Positions 23,601-31,874 of a stretch of 39,036 nucleotides of DNA are shown here, piece by piece. The stretch covers positions 1-39,036 of the forward strand of contig CALIZB010000168.1 of NCBI GenBank assembly GCA_938028625.1, read 5' to 3'. A model generated the notes under the pieces. The model was not told the origin of the DNA. It was given only the letters and a program-made list of their open reading frames with translations, and ran no database searches. The translations under genes were made by a program, and so were the position numbers. Numbering within the stretch: position 1 is the stretch's first letter; every line of letters begins with the position of its first letter. The DNA is from an uncultured Bacteroidia bacterium (GTDB taxonomy: Bacteria > Bacteroidota > Bacteroidia > JANWVE01).

Positions 23601-25088
23601 ATGGAACAGTACGATATTTGTGTGATAGGCGGAGGTCCCGCAGGATACGCGGCGGCTATGCGCGGCTTGGACTTTGGCAAAAAAGTTATTCTTATTGAAA
23701 AAAAACATCTCGGCGGTGCAGGTCTGCACCACGGGGCATTGTCCTCCAAAACCTTCTGGGAACTCTCCCAAGATGTTATCAATGCCAAACGGCAAGACAG
23801 AGGATTTCATAGTCAAGGTTTAACTTTGGAATACCCTGAAATAGTACAGATTGTACAGCAAGCCGTACGCGAAAAACGCCAACAAATGATTGAACAGGTG
23901 GAATTTTTACAAAAAAATGCTCAATGTGGTAGTCTGCGTTTTGTCAAAGGTTTTGCCTCTTTCATAACCAATAAAATGATACAAATTGAAAAGTCCGAAG
24001 GTAACACAGAAACTATTTATGCAGAACACACTGTTATTGCCACAGGTAGTACACCTCGTAGATTACCTGACATTCCTATTGATGAGGAAGTCATTGTTAC
24101 CAGTGATGCTATTGATACTTTTGACCATTTTCCTAAAAGTCTGGTTATTCTGGGGGCAGGGGTTATTGGCTGTGAGTTTGCCACTATTTTTTCCAATTTC
24201 GGACAAACTAAAGTATTTCTTATTGACCGCGCGCCGCGTATTTTACCCTTTGAGGACGGTGATATCGCTGATGTAGTAGCTTCTAATTTAGAAGCTAACG
24301 GAGTAACTGTTCACAAAGGCGCAAAGCTCAAATCTATGCGCAGAGTAGATAATGAAGTAGAATACATACTAACTTATGATGACGGTAGAGAAGAAACACA
24401 CAGAGTAGAAAAAGCGCTTGTCTCCGTAGGTAGAGTACCTAATTTTGAAGGTCTGGGATTAGAAAAAATTGGTATTCAACTCAACGATAGGGGCGCAATA
24501 CAAGATGATGACACGCAAACAAATATCACTAATGTGTACGCCGTAGGAGATACCACAGCGGATATTGCTCTGGTAAACGTAGCCGAAATTGAAGGCAGAC
24601 ATGCCGTAGAAAAAATGTACAGCAATCCTAAACCGCTGATATATGAAAATATTTCTGCTATCATGTTCCTTAACCCTGAGGTCGCATCTGTGGGAGTAAA
24701 CGAACAGACTTTACAGCAAAAAGGTATTCCTTATCGTGTAGCGCGCATGGATTATAGCTTAATTAACCGTGCTATTGCTATGCGAAAATTACAAGGATTC
24801 TTCAAAATTATTGTTAGTGATGATGATAAAATGAAAATTCTTGGTATGCGAGCTATGGGCGCACATGCTTCCAGCACGATTCAAGCGGTTTCTTTACTTA
24901 TTCATTTAGGAAAAGGTGTAGAAGAACTTGCAGAACTTACACATCCGCACCCATCTATTACGGAAGGAGTTCAGGAATGCGCGAGAATGCTTTTAGGTAA
25001 ATCTATTTGTAAGCCGAGTGCTTTTGCAAGTAAATTAAGATGCCACAGAGTGGTTAATAATGTATGTGAAATGCTGTATGCCAACTGA
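23601..25088 (+). CDS. Lipoamide-dehydrogenase-like NAD(P)/FAD oxidoreductase lacking the redox disulfide
   Basis: 495 residues. FAD Rossmann motif IGGGPAGYAAAM (9-20), NAD-binding motif VILGAGVIGCEFATIF, second FAD motif TNVYAVGDTT and the C-terminal dimer-interface His-Glu pair in LTHPHPSITEGVQ. The usual CxxxxC active site is replaced: GGAGLHHGALSSK (38-50) has G41 and A46 where lipoamide dehydrogenase has cysteines. Disulfide exchange is therefore impossible at that site; a hydride-transfer role like soluble transhydrogenase (which also lacks one Cys) or another acceptor is more likely. Convergent with rmlA, whose end is 17 bp away. Confidence 0.88.
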   Translation: MEQYDICVIGGGPAGYAAAMRGLDFGKKVILIEKKHLGGAGLHHGALSSKTFWELSQDVINAKRQDRGFHSQGLTLEYPEIVQIVQQAVREKRQQMIEQVEFLQKNAQCGSLRFVKGFASFITNKMIQIEKSEGNTETIYAEHTVIATGSTPRRLPDIPIDEEVIVTSDAIDTFDHFPKSLVILGAGVIGCEFATIFSNFGQTKVFLIDRAPRILPFEDGDIADVVASNLEANGVTVHKGAKLKSMRRVDNEVEYILTYDDGREETHRVEKALVSVGRVPNFEGLGLEKIGIQLNDRGAIQDDDTQTNITNVYAVGDTTADIALVNVAEIEGRHAVEKMYSNPKPLIYENISAIMFLNPEVASVGVNEQTLQQKGIPYRVARMDYSLINRAIAMRKLQGFFKIIVSDDDKMKILGMRAMGAHASSTIQAVSLLIHLGKGVEELAELTHPHPSITEGVQECARMLLGKSICKPSAFASKLRCHRVVNNVCEMLYAN

Positions 25089-25105
25089 CAGAGAACCTGT
25101 AAGAA

Positions 25106-25975
25106 TTACCTGTTTTCTTTTAATACATTGAGCAGATACTGCCCGTACCCTGATTTGGTAAGGGGTTGGGCTAATTTTTCCAACTGTTCTGCTGAGATAA
25201 ATCCCATACGGTAAGCAATCTCTTCTATACAACCAATTTTTAATCCTTGTCTTTCCTCAATGGTTTGTACAAAAGCCCCTGCCTGCATCAGTGAAGTGAA
25301 TGTACCTGTATCTAACCAAGCTGTTCCTCTGCCAAATTTCATTACTTTGAGTTGTTTTCTTTCTAAATACACACGATTAACATCTGTAATTTCATACTCG
25401 CCACGTGCAGAAGGCTGTAAATTTTTGGCAATTTCTATCACTTGGTTATCATAGAAGTAAATGCCAGGTACAGCATAATTAGATTTTGGTTGTTTAGGTT
25501 TTTCCTCAATAGAAAGCACATTACCTTCTTTATCAAAATCTACTACACCGTAGCGCTCTGGGTCAGATACGTGATAGGCAAATATAATTCCACCTCTGGG
25601 GTCTTTACATTGTTGCAAAAGCGAACCTAACCCTGTGCTATAAAAGATATTATCACCTAATATGAGCGCGGCACTATCTGAACCAATAAATTGCTCACCA
25701 ATAGTAAAGGCTTGGGCTAAACCTTTGGGTTCAGGCTGTTGAGCATAACTGAAACTTAATCCAAGATTGCTTCCGTCACCAAATAAACGCTTAAAATGCG
25801 GTAGATCTGTGGGTGTGGAGATTATCAAAACTTCGCGTATACCCGCCATCATGAGTGTAGAAAGCGGATAGTAAATCATAGGCTTATCATACACAGGCAT
25901 AAGCTGCTTACTGATAACCAAAGTTAAAGGGTGCAATCTTGTTCCTGCACCACCTGCTAAAATAATTCCTTTCAT
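25106..25975 (-). CDS. rmlA: Glucose-1-phosphate thymidylyltransferase
   Basis: 289 residues. It makes dTDP-glucose from glucose-1-phosphate and dTTP, first step to dTDP-rhamnose and other deoxysugars. Signature [20 protein letters not shown] with [20 protein letters not shown]; also [13 protein letters not shown] and [16 protein letters not shown]. Normal length. Its ATG overlaps the kup stop (ATGA on the minus strand, 25975-25972), so it depends on kup translation. rmlB, rmlC and rmlD are not in the window. Confidence 0.96.
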   Translation of the reverse strand: MKGIILAGGAGTRLHPLTLVISKQLMPVYDKPMIYYPLSTLMMAGIREVLIISTPTDLPHFKRLFGDGSNLGLSFSYAQQPEPKGLAQAFTIGEQFIGSDSAALILGDNIFYSTGLGSLLQQCKDPRGGIIFAYHVSDPERYGVVDFDKEGNVLSIEEKPKQPKSNYAVPGIYFYDNQVIEIAKNLQPSARGEYEITDVNRVYLERKQLKVMKFGRGTAWLDTGTFTSLMQAGAFVQTIEERQGLKIGCIEEIAYRMGFISAEQLEKLAQPLTKSGYGQYLLNVLKENR

Positions 25976-27927
25976 AGTCTTCGTTTTAAATTAGGATAAA
26001 AATCTTGTGCTTGGGGTACTACCAAAGGTACTTTTTCTACAACCAAAGAAGAAGTATCTAAACCAAAAGATTTACCTTCGGAAATACTCAAATAATGCGA
26101 TAGAACAAAATAAGCACGCATCACAAAACGTTCTAACGAAGTAAGTATTTTCTCATCAGGCAAATAGCGTTCTAGTACTACAAACTTAAAATCCCCGGCT
26201 ACATAATCTTTCAAAGAATGATACCTGCTCATGATATTTACCTCATCATTTTTTTGGAGTTCTTCTACTACTTTACGAAATAGAATATTGATGCGTTGCT
26301 CTACCCTGAAACCAAGATAAAAGGTAACCCTGTACACGTCATCTTCAATGAGTTTTTCTACCTTGTATTCTGTTGTATAAGGTGTATCTAACACTTCTAC
26401 ATGAATAATCCAGTAGAGGTCTGCCCGTTTGGGTTGGCGTTGCAGAATGGAATATGTGATTTTCTTTTCTATCACCTCAGCGCTTGGCGCTGCACTCATA
26501 TACACAAGATTGGTAGAATATTTGGCAATGGTAAAATCGCTGCTTAGGTCCCTGAGTTTTAGGAGAATAGGCTCAAAAGGTTCAAATTCTGTAAATTTAT
26601 CTTTGATAATACGCGCTTTATACCAAATCCACATGATAAAAAATAACGCTCCGCTGATAAGTAAAGTAATCCAGCCGCCTTCGCTGAATTTAAGCAAGTT
26701 TGCCGCAAGAAATGAAAATTCTATGGCAAGATAAACCAGTAACAGTGTAAGCACAAAAGGTAACTTCCACCGGTGCAGATACAAGTACTGAGAGAGCAAT
26801 AAAGTAGTCATTAACATAGTGAGCGTAATAGAAAGTCCGTAAGCGGCTTCCATATTTCCTGATTCTTTGAAGTGTAATACAACAAACACACAACCCAACC
26901 ATAATAACCAATTCATCACACCGATATACATTTGTCCGCGGGCTTCTGTAGGATAATTTACTTTCATTTTGGGCCACAGATTTAGTTTCATGGCTTCACT
27001 GACTAATGTAAATGTTCCGCTAATCAATGCCTGACTGGCAATAATAGCCGCTAAAGTTGCAATACCAATTCCAAAAGGCAAAAAACTACGGGGCATAATC
27101 TCATAAAAAGGATTACGGTTATTAAGCAGATGCCCTAATTCTCCTTCATTCAATAACCATGCACCTTGTCCAAAATAGTTGATAAGCAAGCAAGATTTTA
27201 CGAATATCCAAGAAACACGAATATTCGGTCTGCCACAATGCCCTAAATCGCTGTATAAGGCTTCTGCCCCTGTGGTACAAAGAAATACTGCACCAAGCAA
27301 CCAAAATCCTTTCGGATATACAAACAGCAGGTCAAAGGCATACTTTGGATTGAGTGCAAAAAAAATATCCAAATGGCTGCCTATCTGTGTAAAACCGAGT
27401 ATAGCCAGCATAGAAAACCATACTATCATGGCAGGTCCGAATATTTTGCCTACGGCATTTGTGCCAAACTGCTGTATAATAAACAGAGCGGTGATAATAG
27501 CAATTACAATAGGAATAGTAGGAATATCAGGATTAACAACTTGCAAACCTTCAATAGCACTGGATACTGAAATAGGCGGCGTAATAATGCTATCTGCTAA
27601 TAATGCACATGCTCCAAACATAGCAGGTATCACTGCCCATTTAGAACGTTTACGTACCAAAGCATACAAACTTAAAATGCCGCCTTCACCATTGTTATCT
27701 GCTCTTAGCGTAAGAATAACATACTTTATAGTAGTTTGCAAAGTTAATGTCCAGAAAATACAACTTAATGCGCCTAAAACCAACTCTTTTTGAATAGGCT
27801 TATCACCAACTATCGCTTTAAGCACATACAGAGGGCTTGTTCCTATATCTCCGAAAATAATACCTATGGTAATCAGAAGCCCTGCCAAAGACAGTTTCTG
27901 TACGTGATGATGCGTGCCGTTTTCCAT
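25972..27927 (-). CDS. kup: Kup/HAK/KUP-type potassium transporter
   Basis: 651 residues. Inner-membrane K+ uptake protein. [20 protein letters not shown] at the first helix is the family hallmark; about 12 hydrophobic helices follow, then a cytoplasmic C-terminal domain of about 180 residues. Promoter-like TACTTTTG (27945-27938) lies 10 nt before the ATG. The gene is followed, with overlap, by rmlA. Confidence 0.94.
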   Translation of the reverse strand: MENGTHHHVQKLSLAGLLITIGIIFGDIGTSPLYVLKAIVGDKPIQKELVLGALSCIFWTLTLQTTIKYVILTLRADNNGEGGILSLYALVRKRSKWAVIPAMFGACALLADSIITPPISVSSAIEGLQVVNPDIPTIPIVIAIITALFIIQQFGTNAVGKIFGPAMIVWFSMLAILGFTQIGSHLDIFFALNPKYAFDLLFVYPKGFWLLGAVFLCTTGAEALYSDLGHCGRPNIRVSWIFVKSCLLINYFGQGAWLLNEGELGHLLNNRNPFYEIMPRSFLPFGIGIATLAAIIASQALISGTFTLVSEAMKLNLWPKMKVNYPTEARGQMYIGVMNWLLWLGCVFVVLHFKESGNMEAAYGLSITLTMLMTTLLLSQYLYLHRWKLPFVLTLLLVYLAIEFSFLAANLLKFSEGGWITLLISGALFFIMWIWYKARIIKDKFTEFEPFEPILLKLRDLSSDFTIAKYSTNLVYMSAAPSAEVIEKKITYSILQRQPKRADLYWIIHVEVLDTPYTTEYKVEKLIEDDVYRVTFYLGFRVEQRINILFRKVVEELQKNDEVNIMSRYHSLKDYVAGDFKFVVLERYLPDEKILTSLERFVMRAYFVLSHYLSISEGKSFGLDTSSLVVEKVPLVVPQAQDFYPNLKRRL

Positions 27928-27937
27928 AAATAACAGA

Positions 27938-27945
27938 CAAAAGTA
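27938..27945 (-). promoter_or_regulatory. -7 element of kup-rmlA
   Basis: TACTTTTG on the minus strand, 10 nt before the kup ATG; no clean -33 box, so moderate support. Confidence 0.5.
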
Positions 27946-27970
27946 ATCATTTTTGGAATATGAAATGTAT

Positions 27971-28627
27971 TCAGGACAATTTTGCTTCTCTTGTAAAATC
28001 AGGAGAGAAATATAAGGTTCTCAATGATGTAAAAGGATTTATAGCAATTTGGTCTATGGGCATCTGACGAAGCATAGCAAATAAACGTGTGCCATTGGTT
28101 CGTAAGATATAGCGTTCTTTATCAGGTTCAGGTTCAGGTAAGTGCGGATAGTTCAGAAACTCCTCTGCCAAATCCTCACTGGTAAAAACCGCAGGCATAA
28201 AAAAATATTCCTTACTTGGGGTAAGCAACCATTGTGTATGGGTATAATGTTCATCAGCGTCAAAAACAAAGTAAAAATGCGCGTACTGATACAAATACTT
28301 CATTTCTAATTCCTTAAAATGTGGATATTTTGCATATAAAAACTGTTCAAAATCTAATATTGCGGTATAGTCATACAAAAGCGTGATGGCTTCCTGATTA
28401 AGTAAAGTATGTTCAATTTGTATACTTTTTATCTGTTCTGGCAGGTGCTTAATGAGTTCTTTTCCGTGAACAGCGGTATCTGTATAGTGAGGAAAAGTAA
28501 GTTTAATGGACATATCCTGCATTTCTTGAATATTCCATTCGTGAAAGAGTATATTGCGTATAAGTGTATGGAGAGTACAAGTTCCATGCTGATAGGCATC
28601 AAGGTAAAAATGAATGGAATTATTCAT
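27971..28627 (-). CDS. SseB-like domain protein, function unknown
   Basis: 218 residues, soluble, no signal peptide. The C-terminal half (FFMPAVFTSEDLAEEFLNYP, then MLRQMPIDQIAINPFTSL) has the pattern of an SseB N-terminal-type domain, which begins with FTS and ends with a NPF motif. The N-terminal 100 residues are not recognised. Its start overlaps the end of the upstream hydrolase gene by 8 nt, so it is the third gene of a lipoprotein-hydrolase-SseB operon. Confidence 0.7.
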   Translation of the reverse strand: MNNSIHFYLDAYQHGTCTLHTLIRNILFHEWNIQEMQDMSIKLTFPHYTDTAVHGKELIKHLPEQIKSIQIEHTLLNQEAITLLYDYTAILDFEQFLYAKYPHFKELEMKYLYQYAHFYFVFDADEHYTHTQWLLTPSKEYFFMPAVFTSEDLAEEFLNYPHLPEPEPDKERYILRTNGTRLFAMLRQMPIDQIAINPFTSLRTLYFSPDFTREAKLS

Positions 28628-29447
28628 GGTCTTGCTTAATCCACAAGGGTTTTACTTTCATAAAATCTTTGATAGCAGAGTAGCACGCATCAGGGTTTTC
28701 AAACATACCGAGATGTGCCGCATCTTGAATAACGTGCGTGTACGCATAAAGAGGTGAGGTAAGAACATCTTGCAAACTGGTTACAGGAATAATACTATCT
28801 TTTTTGCCAAGAATAAACAAGACAGGCACAGGTGTTCCCATAAGGGTTTCTACGGTACTTTTTCTATCTCTCATGGCTTCCAGAGCGGCAATCATTCCAT
28901 TATGGTGAATAGAAAACATCATATCAAAAACTTCATCTTGTTTGATTTTACCTATTTTGTTCCAACCTTCTTCATCAGTAAGTTTGCTCATTTGAAGTTC
29001 AATAAATTGTGCTTTTCTACCTTCTTTTAGAATGGTAATCATACGGTTACGGCTGTTTTTCTTTTCCTCATCATCAGGGTAAGGAGTAGAGTGAAATAAA
29101 CCTAATCCTGAAAGATAATCAGGATAGCGTTTAAGCATGTTCAGGGCTACATAACCGCCCATGGAATGTCCTATTACAGTAGCGCATATATGGTTAAGGT
29201 GTTCTAACAAAACCACTACTCTGTCTGCCATATCATCAATAGTAAAGTAAGTATTGTCAGGAATATCTGCATCGGGAGTATGGCCTAGTAAGTCCATAGC
29301 AATAACCTGATGACTGACAGCAAGCCTTTCTGCAAAATCTTCCCATATTCCTGCATGTTCACAGAAACCATGTAAAAGTACTATGGGTTCACCAGAGTTA
29401 CCCAAAGTAAAATATCTTATTCCCTGGTAATCTTTATATTGTATCAT
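28620..29447 (-). CDS. Alpha/beta hydrolase
   Basis: 275 residues, no signal peptide. Oxyanion-region HGFCEHAGIWEDF, nucleophile elbow GHSMGG with S95, acid in LGKKDSIIPV and catalytic His in DAAHLGMFENP complete the triad. Substrate unknown; the family includes esterases, lipases and C-C hydrolases. It sits 6 bp after the lipoprotein gene and overlaps the SseB-like gene. Confidence 0.9.
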   Translation of the reverse strand: MIQYKDYQGIRYFTLGNSGEPIVLLHGFCEHAGIWEDFAERLAVSHQVIAMDLLGHTPDADIPDNTYFTIDDMADRVVVLLEHLNHICATVIGHSMGGYVALNMLKRYPDYLSGLGLFHSTPYPDDEEKKNSRNRMITILKEGRKAQFIELQMSKLTDEEGWNKIGKIKQDEVFDMMFSIHHNGMIAALEAMRDRKSTVETLMGTPVPVLFILGKKDSIIPVTSLQDVLTSPLYAYTHVIQDAAHLGMFENPDACYSAIKDFMKVKPLWIKQDHE

Positions 29448-29453
29448 AGTTGT

Positions 29454-29882
29454 TTAGTCAGTACATTTTTGTTTATGCCATTTAGCTTCTTTGTTTTTGG
29501 TACACTTCCATACCTTGCCTATCCATTCCACATACCAAAAACCGTTTTTTTTGACAAACCTTGTGCATGCGTGTTCTGCCCATACACGGGGGTTTTCTAA
29601 ACCTACGTCTGTAATATGATATTCCAAGATATTTTCGCTTATTCGTGTAATTTCAGGAGTTCGGGAGGTGTATTTATTATTTTTGAGTGTAAATAAAGCT
29701 ACTTCCTCTAATTCTTCATCTTTGTAAGGATTGGATTTGAGTTTTTTTATTTCAGCGGTGTTAAAATCTGTAATAATCAAATAGTCAGATTTGCGGAGTT
29801 TTTTGGGGTCATTAGATTTTGAGCAACCTGTTCCATAAAGTGTGAGTACAATGAGCAGTAAGTATGGATACGTGTATCTCAT
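29454..29882 (-). CDS. Small lipoprotein of unknown function
   Basis: 142 residues. Signal peptide with lipobox LYGTGC then SKSNDPKK. The mature part has four Cys in the second half (HACTRFVKK, VWKCTKNKEA, KQKCTD among them) that could form disulfides. I do not recognise the family. First gene of the leftward operon, with a promoter set for leaderless transcription and back-to-back with coaD (55 bp apart). Confidence 0.78.
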   Translation of the reverse strand: MRYTYPYLLLIVLTLYGTGCSKSNDPKKLRKSDYLIITDFNTAEIKKLKSNPYKDEELEEVALFTLKNNKYTSRTPEITRISENILEYHITDVGLENPRVWAEHACTRFVKKNGFWYVEWIGKVWKCTKNKEAKWHKQKCTD

Positions 29883-29886
29883 AACG

Positions 29887-29916
29887 CAAAGCTACAAAAG
29901 TTTTTCTACTCATCAA
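29887..29916 (-). promoter_or_regulatory. Promoter of lipoprotein-hydrolase-SseB operon, leaderless geometry
   Basis: On the minus strand TTG (29916-29914), a 19-bp spacer and TAGCTTTG (29894-29887), 4 nt before the ATG at 29882. Confidence 0.68.
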
Positions 29917-29925
29917 GAGAATTTT

Positions 29926-29933
29926 TATTTTTG
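29926..29933 (+). promoter_or_regulatory. -7 element of coaD, leaderless geometry
   Basis: TATTTTTG 4 nt before the coaD ATG (29938). No clean -33 box. It is divergent from the lipoprotein promoter, so both fit into 55 bp. Confidence 0.58.
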
Positions 29934-29937
29934 AAGT

Positions 29938-30402
29938 ATGAAGATAGCGTTATTTTCAGGTAGTTTTGACCCTTTTACTTTGGGACACTATGAAATTGTC
30001 AATAGAGGACTACAATTATTTGACAAAATTGTAATAGGTATTGGTATAAATGCCGAGAAAAAAACCATGTTTGATACAGAAAAACGTTTGTTTTTTATTC
30101 AGGAAACTTATAAAAACGAAAGCAGGGTAGAAGCAAGAACCTATTCTAATCTTACCATTCAGTTTGCAAACGAAATAGGGGCTTGTGCTATTTTGCGAGG
30201 ACTACGCAACAGTATAGATTTGGAATATGAAAAAACCATAGCTTTAGCTAATCGTCACCAAAATCCTGATATAGAAACGGTATTTTTACTTAGTCTTCCT
30301 GAATATTCTTTTATCAGTTCTACGGTAGTGCGGGAAATGATAAAATACAAAGGAAATATACAAGGCTTAGTACCTGACGTTTTAATTAAGTACTTGATAT
30401 AA
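29938..30402 (+). CDS. coaD: Phosphopantetheine adenylyltransferase
   Basis: 154 residues. It adenylates 4'-phosphopantetheine to dephospho-CoA. FSGSFDPFTLGHYEIVNRGL includes the nucleotidyltransferase TxGH motif; RGLRNSIDLEYE and the end motif FISSTVVREMIKYKG (ISSTxxR) are diagnostic. Length normal. Monocistronic as far as can be seen. Confidence 0.96.
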   Translation: MKIALFSGSFDPFTLGHYEIVNRGLQLFDKIVIGIGINAEKKTMFDTEKRLFFIQETYKNESRVEARTYSNLTIQFANEIGACAILRGLRNSIDLEYEKTIALANRHQNPDIETVFLLSLPEYSFISSTVVREMIKYKGNIQGLVPDVLIKYLI

Positions 30403-30428
30403 CACTGTTTTTAAGAGCTTTGTGTCTG

Positions 30429-30913
30429 TTAAGTAAGTAATTTGAACAAACTCTCCATGCTTTTTTCTTGTGTTCTGATAGATATTACTACATAATCTTT
30501 TTCTACACAGCGTTCAAATACATGTTTAGAAGTTTCTTTTGCATTGCTTGTATAAAATATGTCTTTTGGTAAAAGGTCATTCTGTAAATATTTAATGTCA
30601 GCTTTTGTCCAAAAATTAAAACTCATTAAACCCATTGTTCGGTTATCAAACCAGTTGCCTTCTCTGTCCTGAATTTGTAATGTCCACTTATATGCTTTTT
30701 ATATGCTTTGCCATTCTCAGCATTGTCAAAGTACCAATGAAAATTTCCGAAATGGAAAGTATTTTCTCGTTAATCTGTCTGCAATGAAATGTCAAAGTTT
30801 TTGTTGTTACAGCAAAACATTTAGAGTTCGCTGTCATTTTTCCTGTCTAATTTAATGACAGGGCACTTGTTAAGTTTCTCAACTACTCTGTCTAATATAT
30901 TTTGTTCTGTCAT
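30429..30913 (-). pseudogene. Decayed gene with frameshifts, including an 11-bp tandem duplication
   Basis: On the minus strand a start-like MTEQNILDRVVEKLNKCPVI (ATG at 30913) stops at ...KNDSEL. Reading continues in other frames: KCFAVTTKTLTFHCRQ, then HFGNFHWYFDNAENGKAYK, then WTLQIQDREGNWFDNRTMG, running into a 68-residue open tail that ends at 30429. The last frameshift coincides with a perfect tandem copy of an 11-mer (TTATATGCTTT twice, 30688-30709). I do not recognise the family. Only the last 68 codons are open from an ATG, so this is best read as a remnant rather than a small gene. Confidence 0.55.
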
Positions 30914-31031
30914 TAGTTTGCTGTAGTTCTTTAGAGTGCCCTAAATATTTTTTGGCTTTGTGTTCCGGGCTTTTTAGCACTGCATCAACAACGTTTTTCT
31001 TAACGCGGCGGCATTACAAAATTATTATGAA
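30914..31031. other. Intergenic remnant region
   Basis: On the minus strand a short open stretch (VVDAVLKSPEHKAKKYLGHS) precedes the decayed gene, without a start codon or match I recognise. It may be debris of a second gene; no functional feature is supported. Confidence 0.3.
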
Positions 31032-31766
31032 CTACCGCTTAATCTGTACGAGGGAAAGATTGCGCTCATATACATCTAAAGTGCCTCCGTTTGTACCTAC
31101 ACAGTTTCCGTATAATTCCAGACGATAGTAATAGGTAATGCCTGCAGTTAAGTTCATATCTGCGTATGTAACCGATGCGCTGGTATTAAAACCCAAAGTT
31201 CCACTTCCAAGACCATTTGGAAAACGAAGCCCGCAAATACCACTGCCATACGTACATATTGTAGAACCTACGGTAAATCCTGGGTCCTCCGCTCTACGAA
31301 GCACTAAAAAGTATCCTGCCAGACTTAATGAACCCGTGAAAGTTGTATTATTCACAATTCTTGCAAATCCTGTTACTAATACCCCACTATTATTTATGCC
31401 ATTTCCGTCTTGAATAGTAACTGAAATAGTAGTACCATTGATGGGCACTGCAGATGCATTATAAGCAATTGCTTGAACTGTATTTGCGGTGCTTCCCTGA
31501 ATCTCCTGATTTATGAAGTCTCCTACAAAACGCACATCTCCAACTACATGTAGACGGTGCGCAGGCGTAGCTGTCCCTATACCTGTATTGCCTTCAATAA
31601 TTACTCCATCAGTAGGTGCGGCAGTACCTACATAACCACTACCCACAGAGAAATTTCCATTAACGCTCAATTTACTCACAGGCGTAGCTATACCCACACC
31701 CACATTCTGAGCATATACAAAAACAAGAGCAAAGGCAAATAGAAATAGAAATATATGTTTTTTCAT
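31032..31766 (-). CDS. Secreted protein with NVGIGT/tail-fibre-like repeats
   Basis: 244 residues. Signal peptide MKKHIFLFLFAFALVFVYAQ, then two repeats of the type NVGVGIATPVSKLSVNG and GIGTATPAHRLHVVGDVRF, common in Bacteroidota exported proteins that resemble phage tail-fibre heads. The rest is a beta-rich domain with cysteine pairs (STICTYGSGICGLRF, NCVGTNG). Function unknown; surface structure or adhesin-like is inference. No typical T9SS C-terminal signal is recognisable. It is divergent from the TPR-CHAT gene. Confidence 0.8.
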   Translation of the reverse strand: MKKHIFLFLFAFALVFVYAQNVGVGIATPVSKLSVNGNFSVGSGYVGTAAPTDGVIIEGNTGIGTATPAHRLHVVGDVRFVGDFINQEIQGSTANTVQAIAYNASAVPINGTTISVTIQDGNGINNSGVLVTGFARIVNNTTFTGSLSLAGYFLVLRRAEDPGFTVGSTICTYGSGICGLRFPNGLGSGTLGFNTSASVTYADMNLTAGITYYYRLELYGNCVGTNGGTLDVYERNLSLVQIKR

Positions 31767-31862
31767 AATTAAAGTAAGTAATAGAATATAAATAGTTTTT
31801 GCAAGTTAAAAATAAAAATGGATTTTGTCAAGAAAAAATAAAAAAATCTTGTATTTATTTTG

Positions 31863-31870
31863 TTACTTTG
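31863..31870 (+). promoter_or_regulatory. Near-match -7 element of TPR-CHAT gene
   Basis: TTACTTTG (7 of 8 to TAnnTTTG), 4 nt before the ATG at 31875. No -33 box at normal spacing. Confidence 0.4.
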
Positions 31871-31874
31871 TAGT

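Noticed and set aside
27179-27793. 204-codon open frame on the plus strand
   Set aside because: It lies wholly antisense to kup, which has clear family motifs; the translation is low in recognisable features.
30429-30635. 68-codon frame as an independent small gene
   Set aside because: Reading frames upstream continue the same protein across frameshifts, so it is the tail of a decayed gene.
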